DNA of 7,227 nt, taken from an uncultured Lachnospiraceae bacterium (lineage in GTDB: Bacteria > Bacillota_A > Clostridia > Lachnospirales > Lachnospiraceae). This document shows positions 1 through 6,910 of this stretch, piece after piece. The notes beneath the pieces were generated by a model, which saw nothing but the letters and a program-made list of their open reading frames with translations, ran no database searches and was not told the origin of the DNA. The position numbers and the translations under genes were made by a program. Location: the NCBI GenBank assembly GCA_947175285.1, contig CAMWMM010000248.1:1-7227 (forward strand), written 5' to 3'. Every line of letters starts with the position of its first letter. Within the stretch, counting starts at the first letter, position 1.

Positions 1-2
1 AC

Positions 3-1631
3 AATTACTTTTTGTACCGCGCAAAAGAAGACGGAAGCGACGCGGAGTGTCTGGCGAAAGTGCATTCCGGCAGCATTTTGGCAGACGGAGATATTCTTTA
101 TTTTGTGAATCTCAGCGATAATAAATCCATTTACAGAATCGGCACGGACGGCTCCGACATGCAAAAAATATGCGGTAGTTCGAACAATAATATTCAGATG
201 AGTGCGGAATACATTTATTTCCTTGATTCTGATGATTCCCTTTACCGCATCAGAAAAGACGGTTCCGGTAAGGAACTGCTGCTAAAAGATGCGGAGAATT
301 ATATGCTTGCTGCCGCGAACGGCGAAAAAGTAATGTATGACGGATATTTTTACGACCGAAGAACACAGTGGAATGAAGAAGCTGAGCAAATAGAAACAAT
401 CATTACGCGCTATGACTTAAACGCAGAAAATGAGGAGGAGATGTGCCGCTTTGATTTCTATGGAGATAGTCTGATAGTGTGCGGAGACAGGATTTATTGT
501 TTTGGCACTGACGGGAAGACGGAGGGAAAGATAGGGGAATACATTACATGGAAAAAGGAGGTAAAATATCTTCCCGATAAGGAGTTGACTGACTGCTGTG
601 TTTATAACGGCGCCTTGTATGGAGTCGCAGAGGATATGGATAAGAATAGCCGCCGGGCGAGAGTATATAAGTTGGAAGAGGGTGAAACACAGTGGAAGGA
701 AATATATCATTATGATGCAGAGTGTTCTCTTTATTACGGCGATGCTTTCGGAACAAGCCTGGCAGATATTTACGCCACAGAACAGGGGGTTTTTATCAGG
801 CAGTTTGTTTCCCCTGAGGAGGGCGTTAAATGGTATTCACTTGGCGAAGGAGAAAATATCAGGAAATGGGAGGATGAAAATGTAATTCCCATAATAAAAC
901 CTGCTTCTATGATGGAGAAGGCGTGGAATTGGGATAGTATTAAAGAAGGATTCCAATCGACGGACGGGTATGAAGACTATCTGGGAAAAGACCTTACTTA
1001 TGAGGAATTTTACAGAAAAGATGCAGAAGGGGAAGGGCACAATCCCTATACCATCCGTCTGCCCCAGTTTAATGAGAAAATCGAAGGATATCAGGAAATC
1101 AATGCCTATTTTCAGAATGCCTATCAGGAAGCGTTAGGGTATAAGCAAGAATTTTTTGATATGTTGGATGAGAATAGGACAGATGATAAGGAGGGACCGG
1201 GATTTTCCGACTCTGATATGGCAGCAGCAAATGAAAGCACTGATTATGATTATGTATATATCGGAGAAAAATATATTACCGTAGCGAAATATCAGGAGGG
1301 TTACTGGTATGGCGGACGGGGTTGGCAGGTGGAAGAGCCGGTGACATTTGAGCGAAAAACGGGAAGAGTTGTCACTTTGGAAGAATTTTTCGGAGATGAA
1401 CCGGGGGAGGCTGTTGCCAGAGCAACGGCGTCTGTTTATAAATATATGGAAAATGGGGAAAGAGGTGGCGGCAGGAAATACTTTTTAAAGGATTATGATA
1501 TTTTGATGGAAATGTTTATCCCTGAACAATTCTTTCTTTTTCCGGAAGGCATTGGGCTATACTATCGAAAACGTGCAATTGACAGCGGAGCTGCAGGGGA
1601 TTGTGTGTTTATTGTGCCGTATCCGGACTGA
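3..1631 (+). CDS. Propeller (DUF5050-like) plus RsiV-like DUF3298 protein, 5'-truncated by window edge
   Basis: The reading frame is open to the left edge, and the codons before the first possible start (TTG at 12) continue the repeat pattern, so the true N-terminus, where a signal peptide or membrane anchor would be expected, lies outside the window. Residues are numbered from that TTG. The first half (about 1-290) has repeated units of the type LYR-x-x-x-DGS (near residues 1-9, 40-49 and 77-85), each following a strand-like block such as ILYFVN or YIYFLD. This resembles the DUF5050/LRP1-like beta-propeller. Residues about 344-375 (YTIRLPQFN...EINAYFQNAY) resemble the DUF4163 part, and 437-539 the DUF3298 part, of RsiV/PdaC-type extracellular domains, including TGRVVTLEEFF, an FFLFPEGIGLYY strand pair and the terminal IVPYPD. 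In RsiV the DUF3298 region binds lysozyme; whether that holds here is unknown. I infer a cell-surface sensor or binding protein, with no catalytic residues recognised. Confidence 0.85.
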   Translation, partial: NYFLYRAKEDGSDAECLAKVHSGSILADGDILYFVNLSDNKSIYRIGTDGSDMQKICGSSNNNIQMSAEYIYFLDSDDSLYRIRKDGSGKELLLKDAENYMLAAANGEKVMYDGYFYDRRTQWNEEAEQIETIITRYDLNAENEEEMCRFDFYGDSLIVCGDRIYCFGTDGKTEGKIGEYITWKKEVKYLPDKELTDCCVYNGALYGVAEDMDKNSRRARVYKLEEGETQWKEIYHYDAECSLYYGDAFGTSLADIYATEQGVFIRQFVSPEEGVKWYSLGEGENIRKWEDENVIPIIKPASMMEKAWNWDSIKEGFQSTDGYEDYLGKDLTYEEFYRKDAEGEGHNPYTIRLPQFNEKIEGYQEINAYFQNAYQEALGYKQEFFDMLDENRTDDKEGPGFSDSDMAAANESTDYDYVYIGEKYITVAKYQEGYWYGGRGWQVEEPVTFERKTGRVVTLEEFFGDEPGEAVARATASVYKYMENGERGGGRKYFLKDYDILMEMFIPEQFFLFPEGIGLYYRKRAIDSGAAGDCVFIVPYPD

Positions 1632-1777
1632 CATCTGCCGTCGGGATTTCGGGAACATTTTGGAAAAACTATTAAAAAAGCTTCAGAAAATGACGATAAT
1701 TATAGTAGCACAAGGATGTGCAGTCAGCCGGGGGGATGACCCTCGCGGGAATATAATCGTAAAGGATGGCGGACACT
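1632..1777. other. Intergenic gap with no clear promoter or terminator
   Basis: This 146-base gap separates the DUF3298 gene from the next plus-strand gene. It holds a small perfect hairpin (GCACA/TGTGC, 1708-1721), which is not followed by a T run and so does not read as an intrinsic terminator. A perfect TATAAT sits at 1752-1757, but the -35 position is a G run, there is no extended -10 TGn, and the implied leader would be only about 14 bases. I therefore do not call a promoter. Co-transcription from upstream is possible but not shown. Confidence 0.4.
1761..1772 (+). promoter_or_regulatory. Ribosome binding site that decides the start of the 1778 gene
   Basis: AAAGGATGGCGG lies just upstream of the ATG at 1778. 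An in-frame ATG at 1766 is inside this purine-rich stretch and directly touches the AAAGG, leaving no spacing for ribosome binding. The ATG at 1778 has AAGGA 11 bases away and GGCGG closer, so it is preferred. Confidence 0.5.
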
Positions 1778-2368
1778 ATGAAAATATCGGAGGCTCAATC
1801 TATTTATCGTGCCTACAGGCAGGATTTGATTAATCAGACGAAAACCCTTATTAAACAAAGAGATGAGGCGCAGAAGAAGTTTGAAACGACAGGCTCGTCT
1901 CAATTTTCAGAACAGGCGGCAACTTTACAGTTGTCAATAGAAGCAACTCAGGAAAAATTTGATGAAAACCAGAAAGTGCTGGATTCTTTGGCGGAGCAGC
2001 ATGCGGCAATATGGAATGCGGAAGTCAGCAAACAGCAGGCTGACGCCATGCAGGATATGGGCATTGAGATGTCTAAAATCATGACCGTTGCAAGGAGAAT
2101 GTCAAACGGGGATGAAGTGCCTTATACGGATGAGAAAAAACTGTTAGAGTTCAGCAACGAATTATATCAGGCGGCAAAGAGCGCGCAGATGATTCATCAG
2201 ATGGAAGAACATGAGAAATATGATTCCCTCTGGGGCGAGGAAGAAGAACCTGAAGAATATGACCCGCAAGGCAAAGCGGATAATGCGGAGGTGCAGATTG
2301 CCCTTCCGGATATCCCTACGCAGGTTTTCACAGATGATTCGGTAGAGGCATCGGAAACAACAATGTAA
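1778..2368 (+). CDS. Unknown helical protein, conserved-hypothetical type
   Basis: This is a 196-residue acidic protein without a signal peptide or membrane segment, so it is probably cytoplasmic. It starts MKISEAQSIYRAYRQDLINQ; an alternative start at 1766 would add four residues. Residues about 5-145 are nearly all helix-forming, rich in Q, E, K and A with heptad-like spacing, and suggest a coiled coil (for example LQLSIEATQEKFDENQKVLD). A short conserved-looking element, MTVARRMSNGDEVPYTDEKKL, is followed by another helix, FSNELYQAAKSAQMIHQM. The last 50 residues are acidic, low in complexity and probably disordered (WGEEEEPEEYDPQ). I have an impression that similar proteins occur in Lachnospiraceae as unnamed hypotheticals, but I know no function. 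Its stop is 22 bases before the deacetylase start, so the two are probably co-transcribed. Confidence 0.85.
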   Translation: MKISEAQSIYRAYRQDLINQTKTLIKQRDEAQKKFETTGSSQFSEQAATLQLSIEATQEKFDENQKVLDSLAEQHAAIWNAEVSKQQADAMQDMGIEMSKIMTVARRMSNGDEVPYTDEKKLLEFSNELYQAAKSAQMIHQMEEHEKYDSLWGEEEEPEEYDPQGKADNAEVQIALPDIPTQVFTDDSVEASETTM

Positions 2369-2390
2369 ATTCCGGAAAGGAGCAGAAGCA

Positions 2391-3230
2391 ATGAAACCCG
2401 AACGACAAACTTTTTCAACCATTTATACCTGTTTTCCCGGCGGAAAACATAAAGTGTTGACAATGAGCTATGATGACGGTAAAGTTTATGACCGCAGACT
2501 GGCAGCGCTTTTTAATAAATACGGCATCAAAGGAACTTTTCATATCAACGGGAACGGACTCTTTGGTGAGATGGGACCGATTCCCCGGATTCCTTTCGAT
2601 GAAATAAAGGAACTTTATAAAGGGCATGAGGTGTCCTGTCATACTTATACACACCCGACGATTGCAAGATGCCCGTTGTCGCAGGTGGTACAGCAGATTA
2701 TTGAGGACAGAAAGGCTTTGGAAGCGGCATGCGGCTATCCGGTGCGCGGACTCAGCTATCCGAACGGTTCTTACAGCAAAGAGATTATACAAATGCTTCC
2801 GTCATGCGGGATAGAATACAGCCGGATTGTCGGCGATACGCATGATTTCAAATTCCCGGAAAATTATCTGGAATGGAAAGCTACCTGCCATCACAATCAT
2901 AACCTGATGGAAAATGCGGAGCGTTTTGCCGAACTGAATAAGACTCAGTATCTTTATATGATGTATGTCTGGGGACACAGCTATGAGTTCGGTGAAGATG
3001 AAAACGAGTGGTCAAAGATTGAGAAATTCTGTGAATACATCGGCGGCAGGGATGATATCTGGTATGCGACGAATATTGAAATCGTAGATTACACGAATGC
3101 TGCCGCGAACCTGAAATTTTCCGCGGCAGGCGATATGGTTTATAATCCGAATGCGATTCCGGTATGGATTAGCGTGAACGGAGAAATGAAAACAATAGAG
3201 CCGGGAGAGACGAAAATTATTGCAGTTTGA
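2391..3230 (+). CDS. Polysaccharide deacetylase (NodB/CE4 family), cytoplasmic form
   Basis: This 279-residue protein belongs to the NodB-homology (PF01522) superfamily, whose members remove acetyl groups from N-acetylated sugars with a divalent metal. Visible motifs in order are SYDDG at 26-30 (catalytic base and metal Asp, D28/D29), HTYTH at 84-88 (metal His H84 and H88), SYPNG at 122-126 (the RxPxG-like motif 3, degenerate) and WGH at 194-196 (candidate motif 5 His). After the NodB fold comes a short beta-rich tail (about 235-279, NPNAIPVWISVNGEMKTIEPGET). There is no signal peptide or membrane segment, unlike peptidoglycan deacetylases such as PgdA or PdaA, so an intracellular saccharide or a non-classical substrate is likely. 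The start has AAAGGAG at 2376-2382, 8 bases before the ATG. Its 3' end overlaps the convergent phosphoesterase gene by 14 bp. The family is secure; the substrate is not. Confidence 0.9.
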   Translation: MKPERQTFSTIYTCFPGGKHKVLTMSYDDGKVYDRRLAALFNKYGIKGTFHINGNGLFGEMGPIPRIPFDEIKELYKGHEVSCHTYTHPTIARCPLSQVVQQIIEDRKALEAACGYPVRGLSYPNGSYSKEIIQMLPSCGIEYSRIVGDTHDFKFPENYLEWKATCHHNHNLMENAERFAELNKTQYLYMMYVWGHSYEFGEDENEWSKIEKFCEYIGGRDDIWYATNIEIVDYTNAAANLKFSAAGDMVYNPNAIPVWISVNGEMKTIEPGETKIIAV

Positions 3231-3255
3231 TATCGTCTGCCATAATTTCTCTTTC
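3205..3255. terminator. Long imperfect hairpin over the overlapping convergent gene ends
   Basis: Four paired blocks fit together: GAGAGA (3205-3210) with TCTTTC (3250-3255), GAAAATTAT (3212-3220) with ATAATTTC (3242-3249, one bulged A), and GCAG (3222-3225) with CTGC (3237-3240), around an 11-base loop. That gives 18 pairs including one G-T wobble, with one mismatch and two bulges. The deacetylase stop is in the loop and the phosphoesterase stop is in the stem. It is AT-rich and has no classic U tract beyond the arm, so a role as a weak bidirectional terminator or 3'-end stabiliser is inferred only. Confidence 0.35.
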
Positions 3256-4107
3256 CACATACAGACTCATATCCATTCGTGTGTTTAATGTCCATTTGAC
3301 AAGACGGATGTGCATATGGTCGATTTCCAGACAGGTGATGCTGCCGGGATGAATGCAGCTTCCGCTGTTATAATAATAAGAGTCATTTTCGGAAAGTGTG
3401 GGACGGTGTGTGTGTCCGGTAATCAGGATATGGTTTTCCTGCTTTGCCCAGTGATGCAGACGCTGTTCCGCCTTATGTTTTCGGGTATAATTTTTAGCGG
3501 CGCTTGTAGGGTCAAGAACACCGTAACGCTCCAGCGGTTTCCAAAGGTGTCTGACTAAGAAGCGTGAGAGACGCCATAACGTGGAATTGAATAAATCCGT
3601 TTGATGTCCGTGCGTCAGATAAATATCTCTTGCCTCCGGAGAAGAATGGTTTTCCAGAATAATTCCTTCATAGAATGTCATATCGGGAAGAAGCGGGAGG
3701 TTTTCCATAAGCGGATTATCCATATAGCATGGATAAACGCTGCAGTTTTTGGTAACATACCGGTTATCTTTTTTGATAATATCATGGTTGCCATAAAGCA
3801 TATAAAGTCTGTTACATTCGCGGAATCGGGAAAGCAGACGGAATACATTTTGATGCGCTTCTATAATCTGTCTCATATCACGGTTTTCCCATAATTCATC
3901 GCCATCCCCTAACTCAATATAGGTATATCCTGCCCTGAAGTAGTATTGCAGCGCGGCAGTATAGAGATTTTGGTTTTTTAAAAAATTATCATTGGAAGTG
4001 CCTGAACCGCGGTGACAGTCGCTGATAAGGACATACTTTGAACAGTAGTTAAGAGGGAGCCTTAATGCTCCCTCAAAAGATTGGTTTAATCTGGTATAGT
4101 AACTCAT
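3217..4107 (-). CDS. Calcineurin-like metallophosphoesterase
   Basis: This 296-residue protein has a full set of motifs for the two-metal calcineurin-like phosphoesterase fold (PF00149). In order they are SDCH at 29-32 (D30, H32), GDGDELWE at 67-74 (bridging D68), GNHD at 106-109 (N107, H108), THGHQTD at 165-171 (H166, H168) and TGHTHRP at 230-236 (H232, H234). The fold and motif spacing are closest to the UDP-2,3-diacylglucosamine hydrolase (LpxH)-like branch. Gram-positive Clostridia do not make lipid A, however, so the real substrate is unknown and could be a nucleotide, a phospholipid head group or a phosphoprotein. There is no signal peptide, so it is probably cytoplasmic. Its ATG overlaps the TGA of the DUF4474 gene (ATGA), which implies translational coupling and a shared mRNA. 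The ribosome binding site is weak (AGGCGG about 9 bases upstream), consistent with coupling. Confidence 0.92.
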   Translation of the reverse strand: MSYYTRLNQSFEGALRLPLNYCSKYVLISDCHRGSGTSNDNFLKNQNLYTAALQYYFRAGYTYIELGDGDELWENRDMRQIIEAHQNVFRLLSRFRECNRLYMLYGNHDIIKKDNRYVTKNCSVYPCYMDNPLMENLPLLPDMTFYEGIILENHSSPEARDIYLTHGHQTDLFNSTLWRLSRFLVRHLWKPLERYGVLDPTSAAKNYTRKHKAEQRLHHWAKQENHILITGHTHRPTLSENDSYYYNSGSCIHPGSITCLEIDHMHIRLVKWTLNTRMDMSLYVEREIMADDIKLQ

Positions 4108-4994
4108 GTGTCACACCGCCTTTTCTTATCCGCTTTCAGACGCAGCATATTACGGAATGCAAACGGCAGGCAGTAATATAAATAGAGAATTCTGTCTGCT
4201 CTTAAACAGAAAGGCTTTGTCAGGAACAGGAATACTCCGCAGGACATCCGGTTAAAGAACTGTACAAAGCGAATCCAAAGTTTTTGGAGCACACCGCAGG
4301 GCGGTACGGATTTCACAAAAGTAAAAGTAACGCTTCTGTGGCACAGTTTGATTTCTTTGGAGCAGTAACCGGCATTTTTAAGACCGTTCGCAAAAGCTTC
4401 CGCCATTTCGCAGGTCGGCATGGTGACGCAGATGTGCATGTATAAATCCGGCGGAGCGGAAAACATGCCCGGAAGAAAGGCGGTCAGCCACCAGTGCCTC
4501 TCACTTAACTCTGCAATCACCATGGAGTCTTTGCAAAGCGTGAAAGCAAGTTCCTGCATATGCTCATTGTCGGCACAATGAAAAAAAGCATTTGTATATT
4601 CCCCGGGTGATAAAATGCGGTCAGCATAATAAACGCCGATTTCACAGCCCGTACTGATGCCGTATTGTCCTTTCCAGAACTCTATCAGCCATGTACGGTT
4701 CTGATAGTTAAAATAAACAGGAAGACAGTCCATAATCATACCGGCATAAGAGGCAGCTTTATCAAACAGGGCGTGATAACCGAATTCCCTTTGCCAAGCG
4801 TCAACTCGTGAACTGATAATGTCCTGTGAGGGTATATAGCGGTACCCGAACGGTGCGAGCAGCTCATTCAGTGTTCCGCATTTTTCTTTAGAGGACATGG
4901 AACATATTTTTGCAATGATTCTTTTTCTCCGGCAGTAACCGGTGCAGAAAAAGAAAAGAAGAATGAGTAGAAAAACGGCAGTAAATAAATACAT
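4104..4994 (-). CDS. DUF4474 domain protein with N-terminal membrane anchor
   Basis: This 296-residue protein matches what I know of the DUF4474 family, found mainly in Clostridia and of unknown function. A hydrophobic segment at residues 2-18, followed by the basic stretch CRRKR, gives an N-terminal membrane anchor with the rest probably on the cytoplasmic side. The DUF4474 core spans about 49-228. Its landmarks are GYRYIPSQDI (50-59), DAWQREFGY (65-73), MIMDC (86-90), WLIEFWKGQYGISTGCEIGVYY (102-123) and RHWWLTAF (166-173). The tail (238-296) has a second hydrophobic helix-like stretch near 250-260 and a basic end. Cysteine is unusually frequent. The start has AAGGAA (5001-5006) 6 bases upstream, and a promoter lies just beyond. 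It is the first gene of a two-gene operon with the phosphoesterase; a shared envelope-related function is a guess from context. Confidence 0.85.
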   Translation of the reverse strand: MYLFTAVFLLILLFFFCTGYCRRKRIIAKICSMSSKEKCGTLNELLAPFGYRYIPSQDIISSRVDAWQREFGYHALFDKAASYAGMIMDCLPVYFNYQNRTWLIEFWKGQYGISTGCEIGVYYADRILSPGEYTNAFFHCADNEHMQELAFTLCKDSMVIAELSERHWWLTAFLPGMFSAPPDLYMHICVTMPTCEMAEAFANGLKNAGYCSKEIKLCHRSVTFTFVKSVPPCGVLQKLWIRFVQFFNRMSCGVFLFLTKPFCLRADRILYLYYCLPFAFRNMLRLKADKKRRCDT

Positions 4995-5015
4995 AGCAGA
5001 TTCCTTATAAAGTTC

Positions 5016-5043
5016 TTTATATTATCATATTGATTTTTGTCGA
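5016..5043 (-). promoter_or_regulatory. Probable sigma-A promoter for the DUF4474-phosphoesterase operon
   Basis: Read on the minus strand, TCGACA (5038-5043) matches the -35 consensus at 5 of 6 positions, and TATAAA (5016-5021) matches the -10 at 5 of 6, with a 16-base spacer. The inferred transcript start near 5009 gives a short leader of about 15 bases that still includes the AAGGAA ribosome binding site. Confidence 0.5.
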
Positions 5044-5092
5044 AAGAGTGATTTTTTTGACGTTTTTTCTGTATTTTTTTCCATGTATTTAA

Positions 5093-5121
5093 TAGATTTT
5101 TGATGTGAGTTGTGCTAGAAT
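5093..5121 (+). promoter_or_regulatory. Probable extended -10 promoter for the small gene at 5153
   Basis: TGC followed by TAGAAT (5113-5121) fits an extended -10 element with 5 of 6 matches in the hexamer. The -35 position at 17-base spacing (TAGATT, 5093-5098) is poor, as is common for extended -10 promoters. The inferred start near 5128 leaves about 25 bases of leader containing the ribosome binding site. The upstream DNA (5050-5100) is strongly T-rich, which may act as an UP-like or bent element. Confidence 0.5.
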
Positions 5122-5139
5122 AAAACCGATTAAATAAGT

Positions 5140-5146
5140 GGGAGGA
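5140..5146 (+). promoter_or_regulatory. Ribosome binding site fixing the start at 5153
   Basis: GGGAGGA ends 6 bases before the ATG at 5153. An in-frame GTG at 5138 would place the start codon on this site and has no site of its own, so the ATG is the true start. Confidence 0.8.
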
Positions 5147-5152
5147 AATGTT

Positions 5153-5590
5153 ATGGCAAAGCTTATTATCACGGTTGAGGGAGGAAAAATCACGCAGACG
5201 CTGAATTTTCTGGACAGAAATATCAAAGATAACAGATATGTCTATGGAAACGGCAATGAATCCGGTATTATGGAAGACCCGGAGAAGATATATGAAGATA
5301 TTCCTGAGAACCGGCGGATAACCGATATTTATGAAGAACTGCTGAATGCAATAGATTTGGGCAGAGTGCAGATAACCGATATTATGAGGCGGTTAAATGA
5401 ACTGGAAAAGGAAATGGATGTCTATGCCATTCCTAAGCCGGAAAATGAGCAGGAGCATGTTGTTACACTGAATAATGACGATTTAAAAACGCTCAACGGG
5501 ATGCGGGAATCTCTGCCGATGGAGAATGATAAACATATAGAAGATGCGATAAAGAAACTGATACATTTTATAAATGGAAAGAAACGGTAA
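5153..5590 (+). CDS. Small protein of unknown function, 145 residues
   Basis: I do not recognise this protein. It starts MAKLIITVEGGKITQ, a short beta-strand-like N-terminus, continues with an acidic linker (about 35-55, rich in N, E and D), and then a predicted amphipathic helix or short coiled coil at about 56-92 (ITDIYEELLNAIDLGRVQIT...RLNELEKEMD). A second part (about 105-145) starts VVTLNNDDLKTLNGM and ends with a basic helix, IEDAIKKLIHFINGKKR. There is no signal peptide, membrane segment or metal-binding cluster, so it is probably cytoplasmic. It is a single-gene unit: its own promoter and ribosome binding site lie upstream, and a strong hairpin terminator begins 10 bases after the stop. 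Codon use is like that of its neighbours. Calling it real rests on start signals, terminator placement and the absence of a better frame. Confidence 0.8.
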   Translation: MAKLIITVEGGKITQTLNFLDRNIKDNRYVYGNGNESGIMEDPEKIYEDIPENRRITDIYEELLNAIDLGRVQITDIMRRLNELEKEMDVYAIPKPENEQEHVVTLNNDDLKTLNGMRESLPMENDKHIEDAIKKLIHFINGKKR

Positions 5591-5600
5591 AAAATAGAAA

Positions 5601-5632
5601 ACGGGCAGCATGGCTTAGCTGCCCGTATTTTC
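5601..5632. terminator. Bidirectional intrinsic terminator
   Basis: ACGGGCAGC (5601-5609) and GCTGCCCGT (5618-5626) form a perfect 9-bp GC-rich stem with an 8-base loop. On the plus strand it is followed by ATTTTCTT; on the minus strand by a T-rich run opposite 5588-5600. It sits between the stop of the small plus-strand gene and the stop of the minus-strand transporter, so it can end both transcripts. Confidence 0.92.
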
Positions 5633-6910
5633 TTAGCGAAGTTTCTGAATTTCCCGGCTGCGGTATGACAAACAACTGAATATACAGCCGCAGATACCGG
5701 TGCAAAGGAACATAACCGCCATTCCGCTGCCTGCGCCGTTACCGACCAGAAGATGCAGGAATGAGGTAACGGGATTGTCTAATAACATGTATGGTTCAAA
5801 TACATAGTCGGCAAGAAAACCGCCCAACAGAATACCGACGGGAATGGTGCTGTACTGAATGGCATTACGGACAGCAAAAACCCTGCCCTGTATTTCATCA
5901 GGTACTTTCTTATATAATATTACATTCTGTCCCGCATTGATAAACGGAATCGGCAGACTTGCCGCAAGTCCGGCAACGGACCATAGGATGACATTTCTGC
6001 CTATGCCCATGAGTAAATCGCCAAGCAGGAATGAGACGGCAGCCGATACATATATCATCTTCACATGATTCTTGGAAAACTTTCCCGCCGATACAATAAT
6101 ACCGCCGACAATACCGCCGATGCCCATGACGGCATTTACGATGCCGAGTACGACACTGTCATTACCGCTCCTTGCCAGAATCATTGGTGAGAGAATATTT
6201 TCATAGGTCAGTCTGGAGAAAAAGTTTAACAGCGCCATTGTTAATATAATAACAAAAATACCGCGGTTGTCCCGTAAAAACGCCAATCCTTCTTTACATC
6301 CTGCAAATATAGAGGGTTTTTTCTGCGCATTCCGTTCTGTTTCCGGAACGGAAATGACAAGCAGCAAGACTAAGAAAGCAAAAAGAAAGCTCCCCAAATC
6401 TATCATCAGAATCAATCTTAACCCATTCAGGGCAAATAAGAAGGCGGCAAGCACCGGTGTCAGAACGGATGTTAAGTTGCTGGAAAAAGAATTCATCCCG
6501 CTGACATTGGCAAGCTTTTCCTTCGGTACAATCCTGCCGATGGCAACAGCCGAAGCAGGAGACTGGAAGGCATTCATAAAACCGATGATACAGTTTACCA
6601 GATAAATATGTCCTATCTGAAGTCTGTTATTAAGGTACAATAACAAAACACATACGGAACATATTGCCGCAAGCGTGTCGGCTGTCAGCATGATTTTTTT
6701 CTTACTGTGGTTGTCCACAAAAGTTCCCGCAAACAAACTGACAATAATATACGGAACATAGCTGCAAAATGACATCAGAGAAACCGTCAGTGCGGAATTA
6801 TTCTGGGTATATGCCCACAGAATCAGGGCAAAGCTTGTCATGGAACTCCCTAACTGCGATATCGACTGGCTCAGCCAGAAAATAATATATTTTTTGAAAT
6901 TAGAATTCAT
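5633..6910 (-). CDS. MFS efflux-type transporter, DHA3/MefA-like
   Basis: This 425-residue integral membrane protein has about 11-12 hydrophobic segments, the usual length for the major facilitator superfamily. The first segment contains FWLSQSISQLGSSMTSFAL (11-29), typical of the drug:H+ antiporter DHA3 branch that includes macrolide exporter MefA. MFS motif A between segments 2 and 3 reads GTFVDNHSKKK (62-72, with G62, D66 and the basic run). A second family hallmark, VPDEIQGRVFAVRNA (336-350), starts the C-terminal repeat loop. A central cytoplasmic loop (about 191-203) is charged. The expected role is proton-driven export of a small molecule, possibly an antibiotic; the substrate cannot be read from sequence. 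The start has AAGGAG (minus strand, 6920-6925) 9 bases upstream. The long structured leader with an upstream ORF strongly suggests inducible expression. The bidirectional terminator directly follows its stop. Confidence 0.93.
   Translation of the reverse strand: MNSNFKKYIIFWLSQSISQLGSSMTSFALILWAYTQNNSALTVSLMSFCSYVPYIIVSLFAGTFVDNHSKKKIMLTADTLAAICSVCVLLLYLNNRLQIGHIYLVNCIIGFMNAFQSPASAVAIGRIVPKEKLANVSGMNSFSSNLTSVLTPVLAAFLFALNGLRLILMIDLGSFLFAFLVLLLVISVPETERNAQKKPSIFAGCKEGLAFLRDNRGIFVIILTMALLNFFSRLTYENILSPMILARSGNDSVVLGIVNAVMGIGGIVGGIIVSAGKFSKNHVKMIYVSAAVSFLLGDLLMGIGRNVILWSVAGLAASLPIPFINAGQNVILYKKVPDEIQGRVFAVRNAIQYSTIPVGILLGGFLADYVFEPYMLLDNPVTSFLHLLVGNGAGSGMAVMFLCTGICGCIFSCLSYRSREIQKLR

Noticed and set aside
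1752..1757. Perfect TATAAT before the helical protein gene
   Set aside because: No -35 match at any usual spacing (a G run there), no extended -10, and a very short implied leader.
1552..1833. Plus-strand 93-codon frame bridging the first two genes
   Set aside because: It starts inside the DUF3298 coding region, where that frame has clear family motifs, runs into the next gene in another frame, and has no start signal.
3217..4107. Naming the phosphoesterase LpxH
   Set aside because: Motifs resemble that branch, but the host is inferred to lack lipid A and the motifs are common to many calcineurin-like enzymes.
6267..6605. Plus-strand 112-codon frame inside the transporter gene
   Set aside because: Antisense shadow of a gene with strong MFS motifs; no start signals.
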